21,946 nt of DNA from a virus. The stretch's first letter is position 1. The number at the start of each line of letters is the position of its first letter. The stretch lies in the IMG/VR virus record IMGVR_UViG_3300042154_000424, positions 1 through 21,946 of that record, one strand, 5' to 3'. A program made the translations under genes and the position numbers. Below the pieces are notes generated by a model. That model had not been told where the DNA came from, did no database searches, and was given only the letters and a program-made list of their open reading frames with translations. Of this stretch, positions 1 through 6,632 are shown piece by piece.

Positions 1-2
1 TG

Positions 3-1028
3 GCCGCATACGAGGTTTTGTTACTGAACACAGCAGTCCCGCAGATCCAAGCGGCACAGTCTGGCGACACCTATGTCGTCCCTCGGGACATTGCGTTCTC
101 TGCTGCGCTCACGCTGTCGGCTGGCACCGTCAACGGCGTGGCTTTCCTCAACGCCTCCAAAGTCCTGACCACGGGGAGTGCGCTGACGTTTGATGGGACT
201 ACGCTCAAAAACACTGCTGGCAATTCTGGAACAAGCATTGCTGGCAATGCGGTTCTTGCGTTGGAAGACGATGTAAACGCTGTCATTTCATTTAACGTCC
301 CCGATGCAAATGCGGCAGGTCTGTTCTTTGGGTATGGCGGAAACCCATACTGGGCAGGTATTGAGAAGGACGGGTCTACTGGGCTGAGGCTGGTTTCCGG
401 CGGGATCATGACGTTCAGCGTAAGCGGCTCCGAACAAATGCGCCTGACCAGCACAGGGCTGGGTATTGGGACGAGTTCGCCGGACAGCGGCTTCCAGTTG
501 ACCGCTTATGCGGATGTCGCGGGGGCAATCCGAGTTCGCGGCGGCGGTACTGGGTCAAACACTGCCCGTACTGCAAGCCTGTCACTTTTGTCAAGCGGTA
601 ACGAAGAATGGATTGTGCGAGGTGCTAATGACTCGCTGCGCTTCCTTCAATCGTCCACCGAACGCGCCCGTATCACCAGCGGGGGGGATTTTCAAACATC
701 GTCTGGTGGTAGCGTCCAAGTAGGCGGCACTGCTGCTCGCGCAACAACCGCTGGCACAAATCGCCTAGACATCTTTGACGGCACTGCGCCTGTCGGTACT
801 CTTGCAAACGGGGTGTCGTTCTATTCAACAGCAGGCGAAGCGCGGGTAATGGACGCAGCAGGAAACGCAACCCTGCTGTCACCGCACGACACAGCAACGA
901 ACGAATGGATCTTCCATTCCAAGCACACACCAACCGGCAAAGTGCTGAAGATTGATGTTGAGCGTCTGCTTAAGTTTGTCAACGACCATTTCGGTCTTGA
1001 CGCGGTTCACGAATTCATTGAGGACTAA
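3..1028 (+). CDS. Tail-fibre-like structural protein, 5' end cut by window
   Basis: The frame is open to the left edge of the window (the residues before the first TTG read AAYEV), so this is the C-terminal 341 residues of a longer protein. It is rich in Ser, Thr, Gly and Ala and looks beta-structured, with a GLGIGTSSP motif near residue 150. That GIGTxxP pattern is typical of shaft repeats in phage fibres and recurs in the fibre gene at 9421-10893. The C-terminus (PTGKVLKIDVERLLKFVNDH and following) is a helical cap of the type seen at the end of some phage fibre-like proteins. I see no self-cleaving S74 chaperone. It lies upstream of the scaffold and capsid genes, an unusual place for a fibre. 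It could instead be a capsid-attached fibre. Family-level call only. Confidence 0.7.
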   Translation, partial: AAYEVLLLNTAVPQIQAAQSGDTYVVPRDIAFSAALTLSAGTVNGVAFLNASKVLTTGSALTFDGTTLKNTAGNSGTSIAGNAVLALEDDVNAVISFNVPDANAAGLFFGYGGNPYWAGIEKDGSTGLRLVSGGIMTFSVSGSEQMRLTSTGLGIGTSSPDSGFQLTAYADVAGAIRVRGGGTGSNTARTASLSLLSSGNEEWIVRGANDSLRFLQSSTERARITSGGDFQTSSGGSVQVGGTAARATTAGTNRLDIFDGTAPVGTLANGVSFYSTAGEARVMDAAGNATLLSPHDTATNEWIFHSKHTPTGKVLKIDVERLLKFVNDHFGLDAVHEFIED

Positions 1029-1031
1029 ATC

Positions 1032-1349
1032 ATGACCCCCGTTTGGACAATCGAATGGATGAACACCACACCGATCTCTGCTGATCCCGCAGAAGCAGTA
1101 ATCACCGTGGGCTGGCGCTGCAACGGCACACAGGACACCTACTCCGGTACGGTCTACTCCACCTGCTCACTGCCCCCTGCTGACCCGGCAAACTTCACCC
1201 CCTACGCTGATCTGACGCAGGATCAGGTGCTTGGATGGATCTGGGCAAACGGTGTGGATCAAGCATCGGCAGAAGCCGCAGTGCAGCAGCAGATCGACAA
1301 CCAGATCAACCCTCCTGTGATTCAACCTCCTCTTCCCTGGGCAGCATGA
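1032..1349 (+). CDS. Small conserved phage protein (DUF7936-like)
   Basis: The 105-residue product begins with an ATG three bases after the preceding stop. It has an N-terminal beta-rich half (WTIEWMNTTP, then VITVGWRCNG) and a helical half containing TPYADLTQDQVLGWIWANG, ending in a proline-rich tail. This pattern, a strand-rich start followed by 'PYADLT...V..W' and an acidic/glutamine helix, matches small proteins encoded in structural regions of many podoviruses, which I recall as DUF7936. That recall was not verified. The function is unknown; its place between a fibre-like gene and the scaffold suggests a virion or assembly role. The gene is coupled to the next one by an ATGA overlap at 1346-1349. 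Confidence 0.75.
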   Translation: MTPVWTIEWMNTTPISADPAEAVITVGWRCNGTQDTYSGTVYSTCSLPPADPANFTPYADLTQDQVLGWIWANGVDQASAEAAVQQQIDNQINPPVIQPPLPWAA

Positions 1350-1507
1350 TGCAAGAGTTCACCATCACCGTGACGGTTGACGAAGCCAACATCATCGCTA
1401 TGGGCCTGGGCAAACTGCCGCTGGAAGTGTCTGTTGCGATCTGGCAGAAGCTGCGTGAGCAGATTCAGCAGCAAAGCAGCTTGACACCCACCACGCAAAA
1501 CGATTAA
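1346..1507 (+). CDS. Hypothetical 53-residue protein
   Basis: The start ATG at 1346 overlaps the previous stop (ATGA), and a second in-frame ATG follows directly, so the product begins MMQEFTITVTVDEANI. The frame runs further upstream, but that part lies antiphase inside the previous gene and was discarded. The sequence predicts a beta strand (FTITVTVDE) and then two helices (EANIIAMGLGKL, EVSVAIWQKLREQIQQQ), like small phage proteins that precede scaffold genes. No family is recognised and the function is unknown. The overlap and tight packing argue that it is translated. Confidence 0.65.
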   Translation: MMQEFTITVTVDEANIIAMGLGKLPLEVSVAIWQKLREQIQQQSSLTPTTQND

Positions 1508-1519
1508 CCTCAGTGCGTA

Positions 1520-1536
1520 CTGGTGCGCTACACCAG
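1520..1536. other. Short hairpin before scaffold gene
   Basis: CTGGTG (1520-1525) pairs with CACCAG (1531-1536) around a CGCTA loop. It lies in the 48-base gap between the 53-residue gene and the scaffold ATG and has no T-tract, so it is not a standard terminator. It may be an RNA-processing or translation-control element, or chance. Confidence 0.3.
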
Positions 1537-1555
1537 GGATTCTTCGGAATCAACC

Positions 1556-2329
1556 ATGTCTGAACAAGAAGTAGCGGTACAGGTCGAACAGACCCCCGCG
1601 CCAGCAGAGCTCCAGGTTACGGCACCTGAACCCGCTGAAGCAACACCACAAACGCCGGAAGCGACCAAGACCTTCACTCAAGAAGAGCTTGACGCCATCG
1701 TTGCCAAACGGCTTGCGCGAGAGCAGCGCAAGTGGGAGCGCCAACAGCGCCCCCAGCAGCAAACGTCCGAGACGCCCAAGGAACTGCCGCCGGCAGAACA
1801 GTTTGAGTCGGTTGAAGCCTACGCGCAAGCGCTGGCCGAACAGAAGGCTCAACAGCTTCTCCAGCAAAGGGACATGGAGCGCCAACAGGCCGAGCTGCTG
1901 GAGACGTACGCGGAACGGGAAGAGCAAGCGCGGGACAAGTACGACGACTTTGAAACGGTCGCCTACAACCCGAACCTGCGAATCACCACCGTGATGGCGC
2001 AAACGATTCAGGCTTCTGACGCTGGCCCTGACCTTGCCTATTATTTAGGCAGTCATCCAAAGGAAGCTGATCGCATCTCCCGCTTGAGCCCGATCTTGCA
2101 GGCCAAGGAGATCGGCAAGATTGAGGCGAAACTCGCCAGCAGTCCAATGCCGGTCAGGAAGCAATCGAGCGCCCCGGCGCCCATCACGCCTGTCACAGCG
2201 CGAACGGCCGGAACGCCCGCTTACGACACCACGGACCCTCGCTCGGTCAAAGCGATGGATGCTACTGCGTGGATCGAAGCGGAGCGCCAACGGCAGATCC
2301 GCAAGTGGCAAGCCCAACAGCAAGTTTAA
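1556..2329 (+). CDS. Capsid scaffolding protein
   Basis: The 257-residue, highly charged, glutamine- and alanine-rich protein lies directly before the major capsid gene, the usual scaffold position. Residues about 42-60 (KTFTQEELDAIVAKRLARE) are the motif commonly seen near the N-terminus of phage scaffold proteins. They are followed by a long predicted coiled coil (about 60-150) and a basic C-terminal helix (WIEAERQRQIRKWQAQQQ) that would bind coat protein. Scaffolds guide coat assembly into procapsids and then leave. I chose the ATG at 1556 because MSEQE starts the charged domain; the GTG at 1523 in the same frame would add 11 residues over a hairpin. The next gene starts nine bases after the stop with its own strong ribosome site. 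Confidence 0.85.
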   Translation: MSEQEVAVQVEQTPAPAELQVTAPEPAEATPQTPEATKTFTQEELDAIVAKRLAREQRKWERQQRPQQQTSETPKELPPAEQFESVEAYAQALAEQKAQQLLQQRDMERQQAELLETYAEREEQARDKYDDFETVAYNPNLRITTVMAQTIQASDAGPDLAYYLGSHPKEADRISRLSPILQAKEIGKIEAKLASSPMPVRKQSSAPAPITPVTARTAGTPAYDTTDPRSVKAMDATAWIEAERQRQIRKWQAQQQV

Positions 2330-2334
2330 GGAGC
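2327..2334 (+). promoter_or_regulatory. Strong ribosome binding site of capsid gene
   Basis: TAAGGAGC overlaps the scaffold stop codon and places AAGGAG about five to six bases before the ATG at 2339. It is stronger than the sites of the upstream genes, fitting the need for large amounts of coat protein. Confidence 0.7.
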
Positions 2335-2338
2335 CATC

Positions 2339-2435
2339 ATGGCAAATAGCATTCTTACGATTGACATGATCACGAGGAAGGCTCTCGAAATCCTCGAGAA
2401 CAACCTTGTGATCACCCGTAACGTAAACCGTCAGT
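2339..2435 (+). CDS. Major capsid protein, exon 1 (P22 coat family)
   Basis: ATG 2339 starts MANSILTIDMITRKALEILE, followed by NNLVITRNVNRQ, which is the N-terminal arm of the P22-type coat protein (P22 gp5 family). The frame then meets TAA at 2435-2437. In relatives the coat sequence continues directly as 'NRQYD.SFA.EGAKIG'. Here that continuation is found at 3170, so the gene is split. The exon is 97 nt: 32 codons plus the first base (T2435) of the Tyr codon. Its last seven bases (CGTCAGT, 2429-2435) pair with an internal guide at 2449-2455, ending in a U.G wobble as group I 5' splice sites do. If the RNA were not spliced, only a 32-residue peptide would be made. Confidence 0.9.
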
Positions 2436-3169
2436 AAACGAAAGTCTAGCTGACGTTAAACCCCGTTAATTGCTGGAAACCCCTTAGAGCCATGCACGCC
2501 ACAACGCACTCGGAAACGGGAATCGTGACGGCCAAAAAGTGCTGGATTGGGCAATCAGCAGCCAAGCATCTTATCATTAACTGTGATATGATGAAGGTTC
2601 AACGACTAGCCGGAAACGGCGTAGGGCCAAGCGGCCCGAAATGCGGGGCAAACGTGAAGCGATCAGTTGAAGAACGATTTTCTGAAAAAGTGGCCGTCCG
2701 CGAGAATGGCTGCCATGAGTGGGTCGGGTTTGTGATGCGTAACGGGTATGGGCAGTTCAGCATGAACGGAAAGCCCCACTACTCGCACCGCGTAGCGTAT
2801 GAGTTGGCGTATAGCAAGCCAACAGACTACGTTCTGCACAAATGCGACAATCGTCGATGCGTCAACCCAGAACATCTGTTTTCGGGTTCGTTCCACGACA
2901 ACATGGCAGACATGACCACTAAAAATCGCCAGGCTGCTGGCGATCGTAGCGGGCGCCGCAAACTGTCGTCGGAAGACGTCAAGAAAATTCGCGCTTCAGT
3001 TGGTCTGCACCGAGAGATTGCTGCTCAATTTGGTGTCACACCTAGCTTGGTGTCGATGATCCGAAGTGGGCGCATCTGGCGGTCCGTTTGAAGATATAGT
3101 CTGATCCTTGGTGAAAGCCAAGGCTGCGAAAGCAGGGTGTGGGTGTAGCGGCCCATGCCGAACAGAATG
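2436..3169 (+). ncRNA. Group I intron (IA-like) in the major capsid gene
   Basis: The intron core is readable by eye. P1: exon CGTCAGT with guide GCTGACG (2449-2455), with a U.G pair at the splice site. P3: CCCCGT (2461-2466) with GCGGGG (2643-2648). P4: GCTGG (2472-2476) with TCAGC (2555-2559). The R element is GTTCAACGACTAG (2597-2609) and the S element AAGATATAGTCTGA (3091-3104). P7: GACTA (2604-2608) with TAGTC (3097-3101). Two hairpins lie between P7 5' and P3 3': GCCG-GAAA-CGGC (2609-2620) and GGGCC-AAGC-GGCCC (2624-2637). These match P7.1/P7.2 of subgroup IA. P9: CCTTGG/CCAAGG (3106-3123), then CTGC-GAAA-GCAG (3124-3135). Ending at G3169 restores T-AC (Tyr) and the coat frame. The 5' site is firmer than the 3' site. 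Confidence 0.93.
2654..3091 (+). CDS. Intron-encoded HNH homing endonuclease
   Basis: The 145-residue protein, if started at GTG 2654, lies between P3 3' and the S element, i.e. in the P8 loop. Residues about 20-90 form an HNH domain (HNH_3-like): conserved Cys20, the segment SHRVAYELAYSKP, then H62-K-C-D-N-R-R-C69-V-N71-P-E-H74 with the histidine/asparagine/histidine signature. Residues 104-143 (LSSEDVKKIRASVGLHREIA, then FGVTPSLVSMIRSG) are a helix-turn-helix of the kind used for target recognition. Such enzymes nick or cut the intronless coat allele so that the intron is copied in. The same frame has an ATG at 2492, but that start would translate P4-P6 and R, so it is less likely. The stop TGA (3089-3091) abuts the S element. 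Confidence 0.9.
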   Translation: MKRSVEERFSEKVAVRENGCHEWVGFVMRNGYGQFSMNGKPHYSHRVAYELAYSKPTDYVLHKCDNRRCVNPEHLFSGSFHDNMADMTTKNRQAAGDRSGRRKLSSEDVKKIRASVGLHREIAAQFGVTPSLVSMIRSGRIWRSV

Positions 3170-4275
3170 ACGACAACTCGTTCGCGCAGGAAGGCGCCAA
3201 GATTGGTACGACCCTTCGTATCCGTCTGCCGGACCGCGCGCTGGTAACCGATGGCGCCGCGCTGCAAGTGCAGGACGACAATGAGCAGTTCACCACGCTC
3301 ACCGTCTCCAGCCAGAAGCATATCGGCATCAACTTCACGACTGCCGAACTGACGATGCAGCTCGACGACTTCGCCGAGCGTGTGTTGAAGCCTCGGGTTA
3401 GTCAGCTGGCCTCCAGCATCGACGCCGATGTGGCGAACGCTTACCAAGGCATCTTTGCCTCGGTCGGCACGCCTGGCACCGTTCCGTCGACGAGCCTGGT
3501 GCTGCTCCAAGGTCAGCAGAAGCTGAACGAGGCCGCCGCGCCGATGAGCCCGCGCTACGCCACCGTCAACCCGGCTGCCAACGCCGGTCTGGTCGAGGGC
3601 ATGAAGGGCTTGTTCAACCCGGTGTCGACCATCAGCCGTCAGTTCAAGTCGGGCCTGATGGGCGAAGGCATTCTGGGTTACGACGAGATGGCGATGTCGC
3701 AGTCGATCAAGCAGCACACGACCGGCACCCGCACCGGCGCGCACACGGTGACCACTACCGTCAGCACGCAGGGCGCGACGACCGTTGCGATCACCGGCAC
3801 CGGCACGCAGACCATCAAGAAGGGCGATGTGTTCACCGTTGCGAACGTCTATGCGGTCAACCCGCAAACCCGTGAGTCGACTGGTGCTCTTCAGCAGTTT
3901 GTGGCGACCGCTGACGCGACGGCAGCCGGCGGTGCGTACACGGTCAGCGTCAGCCCGGCGATCTACACCTCCGGTCAGGCTCTGGCAACCGTGGACTCGT
4001 TCCCGCAATCGGGCGCGACGGTGACCTTCTTGGGCAGCGCCAGCACCCAGTACCCGCAGAACCTGCTCTACCACAAAGACGCGATCGCGTTTGCGACCGC
4101 TGACCTTGTGATGCCGCAGGGCGTGGACATGGCGAGCCGCCAGGTTCACAACGGGATCTCCATGCGGATCGTGCGCCAGTACGACATCAACAACGACAGG
4201 ATGCCCTGCCGTATTGACGTCCTCTACGGCTACTCGGTCATTCGTCCGCAACTCGCTTGCCGTATGTGGGGTTAA
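3170..4275 (+). CDS. Major capsid protein, exon 2 (P22 coat family)
   Basis: This exon continues the coat protein. T2435 plus AC (3170-3171) gives Tyr, followed by DNSFAQEGAKIGTTLRIRLP and the family segment TTAELTMQLDDFAERVLKPR. With exon 1 the protein is 400 residues, close to the 430 of P22 coat. The middle (about residues 205-300, HTVTTTVSTQGATTVAI onward) is Thr/Val/Gly-rich beta structure and probably corresponds to the insertion (I) domain of P22-type coats. The C-terminus, ending in VIRPQLACRMWG, is also typical. The protein is an HK97-fold shell subunit. An in-frame GTG at 3139 lies inside the intron and is not a real start. A decoration-type gene follows after 24 bases. Confidence 0.92.
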
Positions 4276-4299
4276 ACCCTTTCTGTAAAGGAACAAATC

Positions 4300-4707
4300 A
4301 TGGCTCTTTCTAATGGTGCAGGCGGCTATCAGGTCGGCGCTGGCAATCGTGCAGAAACCACGATGGGCTACGCGGACACACCGCAAACCGCAACTTCCAC
4401 GGCGACCCTGACCGCCGCCCAGATTTTGGGCGGTATGCTGGTAGCCAACCCTTCCACTTCTGCTGCAACCTACACGCTGCCGACCGCTGCTCTGATTGAT
4501 GCGGCACTGCCCAACGCTACTGTTGGCAGTACGTTTGATCTGAACTTGGTCAACATCGGTACGTCAAGCGGCACCGTCACGTTAGCTACGGCGACTGGCA
4601 TCACAGATGGCGGCAACGCCTTTGTTGTGGTAGCCATCACCTCAAGCGCAGCGTTTCGGTTCCGCAAGACCGCAGAGGGTGCGTACACGGTCTACAAGAT
4701 TGCCTAA
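4300..4707 (+). CDS. Small beta-rich virion protein, possible capsid decoration
   Basis: The 135-residue protein starts MALSNGAGGYQVGAGNRAET and is dominated by Thr, Ala and Val in short strands (TATLTAAQILGGMLVANPST, ATYTLPTAALIDAAL, GTVTLATATGITDG). It ends in FRFRKTAEGAYTVYKIA. The 'YTLPTA...G..FDLNLVN...VTLA' arrangement resembles small trimeric phage beta proteins. It is preceded by a good ribosome site (AAAGGA, about eight bases from the ATG) and directly follows the coat gene. That position suggests an abundant head decoration or stabilising protein, but no characterised family is confidently recognised. The next gene shares its general strand pattern and may be a distant paralogue. 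Confidence 0.75.
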   Translation: MALSNGAGGYQVGAGNRAETTMGYADTPQTATSTATLTAAQILGGMLVANPSTSAATYTLPTAALIDAALPNATVGSTFDLNLVNIGTSSGTVTLATATGITDGGNAFVVVAITSSAAFRFRKTAEGAYTVYKIA

Positions 4708-4719
4708 AGGAGCTACGTC

Positions 4720-5079
4720 ATGCCGAATACTAAATCTGTTGGCGTGGCGTACTCCGATCCGGCGCTGACGTCGTTTTACCTCAACGCTCCGGTCACCAAG
4801 ACCGCCAGCTTTACGCTGGGCGAAGATGAAAACTACGTCATCTGTAACGGCTCCGCTGCCAACGTCACTGTGACGTTGCCCAGCGGGGCTGCTTACATCG
4901 GACGGACCGTCTACCTCAAAAACTTGTCGGGCACTTACACGGTCATTTCCGCGTCGTCTAACGTCAAGCCGCGTACCTCAAACACTGCTGCCACGGCCAT
5001 TTTGGCCGCGTCAGCGGGTGCTTGGGCAACGCTGGTTTGCGAAGATGGCACGAATTGGGTCGTTATGGCCGGCAACTGA
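4720..5079 (+). CDS. Small beta-rich virion protein, fibre- or decoration-like
   Basis: The 119-residue protein reads as a succession of strands: TKTASFTLGEDENYVICNGS, ANVTVTLPSGAAYIGRTVYL, KNLSGTYTVISASSN, then AGAWATLVCEDGTNWVVMAG. The combination 'VTLPS...GR.VYLKN..GTYTV' followed by 'TLVCEDGTNWVV' is a common domain pattern at the tips of phage fibres and in small head proteins. It has a strong ribosome site (AAAGGAG) about seven bases before the ATG and ends five bases before a very stable hairpin. An abundant virion protein made together with the coat seems likely. Whether it decorates the head or belongs to a fibre cannot be decided from sequence. Confidence 0.72.
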   Translation: MPNTKSVGVAYSDPALTSFYLNAPVTKTASFTLGEDENYVICNGSAANVTVTLPSGAAYIGRTVYLKNLSGTYTVISASSNVKPRTSNTAATAILAASAGAWATLVCEDGTNWVVMAGN

Positions 5080-5083
5080 TGGA

Positions 5084-5107
5084 CAGCGGGGGCTTCGGCC
5101 CCCGCTG
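5084..5107 (+). terminator. Very stable UUCG-capped hairpin, possible terminator
   Basis: A perfect ten-base-pair stem (5084-5093 with 5098-5107), nearly all G-C, is closed by a TTCG tetraloop. It begins five bases after the stop of the 119-residue gene and ends seven bases before the next ATG. No T-run follows, so it may be an inefficient terminator, an RNA 3'-end stabiliser that raises expression of the capsid block, or both. Confidence 0.6.
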
Positions 5108-5114
5108 CATACAC

Positions 5115-5306
5115 ATGGCAATAATTTACCTGCGGCACCCCACCCACGGCGAGAAAATCGCCACGATGGAGATGGAAGCCGAACAGGATGAAAAGAACGG
5201 CTGGGTGCGGTATGATCCGGACGAGGCCGAGGCGCCTTCGACCAACGAGCTAGCCGCGCCTGCGCGGCGGCGTCGGAAGGACACCGCTCATGCAGAGCTA
5301 CTATGA
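5115..5306 (+). CDS. Hypothetical 63-residue protein with basic tail
   Basis: Starting at ATG 5115 the product is MAIIYLRHPTHGEKIATMEM, an acidic middle (EAEQDEKNGWVRYDPDEAEA) and a basic tail (ARRRRKDT). The frame is open further upstream, but that would run through the strong hairpin and the previous gene's 3' end. There is no obvious Shine-Dalgarno site because the hairpin sits just upstream. The charged segments recall small proteins of phage structural regions, but I cannot assign a function. It overlaps the glycine-rich fibre gene by 17 bases, implying coupled translation. Confidence 0.65.
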   Translation: MAIIYLRHPTHGEKIATMEMEAEQDEKNGWVRYDPDEAEAPSTNELAAPARRRRKDTAHAELL

Positions 5307-6423
5307 CATTGTCACAGACAGTGGCAACAACCCGATCAGCGGCGCGCTGGTCTACGTCTATGATTCGTTAGGCGCGCTCGCAACGATTTATTCTGATGAT
5401 GGGCTGACGCTTCAGTCAAACCCCATCACGACAAACGCTTCCGGCGGCTGGATCTTCTACGCAGCTAACGGCATCTACAGCGCCGTCATCACCGCTGCTG
5501 GCTACACCAGCAAGACCATCACCGGCATCACGCTAAACGACCCGACGCCCTCGCAAGGCGCCGTCGACATCCAAGAGTTCACAACGGTCGGCACATCGAC
5601 CTGGACGAAACCGCTCGGCGCTCGGTACGTCGAAGTGCTGATGTACGGTGGCGGTGGTGGTGGAGGGTCTGGCAGACGCAGGAGCGCGTCAACAGCAAAC
5701 AACGCTAATGGTGGTGGCGGTGGTGGCGCTGGCGCAAGGATCGATATTCGCATTCCTGCAAGCGCACTGAGCGCCACAGAGACAATCGTTATTGGATCGG
5801 GCGGCACAGGTGGTCCTGCACAAACGGCCGACGAAACGAACGGCACACTAGGTGGAACTGGTTCATCCAGTCAATTTGGCACTTTTGTGGCAATTGGCGG
5901 CGCTGGTGGTACTGGTGGGTCAACTTCTGGTGTCGGCGTTGCTGGTGGCGCTAGACGACTAAGCATAGATGCATTTCGCACTGCAACGACACCGTTTTCA
6001 TCTGCTGGTGGGTCTGGAACTACATCTGTAGGAAATGGTGGGAGTCGGGGCGGGTATGTCGGCGGCGGCGGTGCTGGAGGCGCTGGTTTTTTAGCAGGAT
6101 CAACAACCTCGCAGATAGGCGGCGACGGTGGTCTTGGCGGCGCGGTGTTCTCTGGCAATGCAACTGATGCTGGCGGCGGCGGCGGCGCTGCCGGAACCGC
6201 TGGAGGCAACGGAGGCGCAGGAGCTGACGGTCTGCTGGACTACTTCGTTGGCGGCTCAGGAGGCGGCTCAGGCGGCTGTACTAGCACTCAGGCAGGATCT
6301 GGCGGTAAAGGTGGATTTCCTTCTGGCGGTGGTGGTGGTGGCGCTGCTGCGTCTGGAGCGTTCGACTCAGGCGCAGGCAGCGACGGTGGCGACGGGTTCG
6401 TGCGCGTGGTGACCTACCTATGA
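5290..6423 (+). CDS. Glycine-rich tail fibre / adhesin
   Basis: This 377-residue protein has two parts. Residues about 8-80 (NNPISGALVYVYDSLGALAT through ASGGWIFYAANGIYSAVITA) look like a transthyretin- or carboxypeptidase-regulatory-type beta domain, frequent as an N-terminal module in phage fibres. From residue about 95, 'FTTVGTSTWTKPLGARYVEV' opens a long glycine-rich domain with many GGGGGG and GGAGG runs, ending in GGDGFVRVVTYL. Glycine-rich repeats of this type form polyglycine-II helix bundles in the T4-like phage S16 adhesin gp38, where the loops bind the receptor. That analogy is inference. The ribosome site GGAAGGA lies nine bases before the ATG, and the stop overlaps the next ATG (ATGA, 6420-6423). 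Confidence 0.82.
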   Translation: MQSYYDIVTDSGNNPISGALVYVYDSLGALATIYSDDGLTLQSNPITTNASGGWIFYAANGIYSAVITAAGYTSKTITGITLNDPTPSQGAVDIQEFTTVGTSTWTKPLGARYVEVLMYGGGGGGGSGRRRSASTANNANGGGGGGAGARIDIRIPASALSATETIVIGSGGTGGPAQTADETNGTLGGTGSSSQFGTFVAIGGAGGTGGSTSGVGVAGGARRLSIDAFRTATTPFSSAGGSGTTSVGNGGSRGGYVGGGGAGGAGFLAGSTTSQIGGDGGLGGAVFSGNATDAGGGGGAAGTAGGNGGAGADGLLDYFVGGSGGGSGGCTSTQAGSGGKGGFPSGGGGGGAAASGAFDSGAGSDGGDGFVRVVTYL

Positions 6424-6632
6424 AACAGTTTCTGCTCAAGCCTGACGGCACCTTCCCGCCCAATACCAACGTCGAGGCGTTGAAAGCCGCTGGCATTCGC
6501 TTTGTGCTGCCCACGCCGCGCCCTCGTCCGTCGCCCGGCATGATGCTGCGCGATACTGAGCCTGAACTGATCAATGGCGTCTGGCACCAGCGGTGGACTG
6601 AGGTGCCGGCGCCCGAGGAGCCTACGGAATGA
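6420..6632 (+). CDS. Small protein linked to the glycine-rich fibre
   Basis: The 70-residue product (MKQFLLKPDGTFPPNTNVEA, then a proline/arginine stretch PTPRPRPSPG, ending GVWHQRWTEVPAPEEPTE) overlaps both neighbours by ATGA junctions. Its 'FLLKPDGTFPP...' start and the 'NGVWHQRWTEVPAP' end resemble small phage proteins placed after fibre genes, some of which act as fibre assembly chaperones or caps. Direct family assignment is not possible. Strict coupling to the adhesin gene is the main hint of shared function. Confidence 0.65.
   Translation: MKQFLLKPDGTFPPNTNVEALKAAGIRFVLPTPRPRPSPGMMLRDTEPELINGVWHQRWTEVPAPEEPTE

Noticed and set aside
1523-1555. GTG 1523 as scaffold start
   Set aside because: Adds 11 residues unlike scaffold N-termini and lies within a hairpin; ATG 1556 begins the charged domain.
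2492-2653. Upstream ATG extension of the HNH gene (199-residue reading)
   Set aside because: It would translate the P4-P6 and R elements of the intron core; the extra residues show no domain. GTG 2654 begins right after P3 3' and just before the HNH domain.
3139-3169. GTG at 3139 as start of the capsid gene
   Set aside because: It lies within the predicted intron after P9; the real N-terminus MANSILTIDM is at 2339 and joins by splicing.
3025-4386. Long leftward open frame (453 codons) antisense to the coat gene
   Set aside because: It is Arg/His/Val-rich low-information sequence mirroring a GC-rich codon pattern, has no recognisable domain, and lies fully opposite a clear capsid gene.
5502-6209. 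Proline-rich leftward frames opposite the glycine-rich fibre
   Set aside because: Poly-proline here is simply the complement of GGC/GGT glycine codons.
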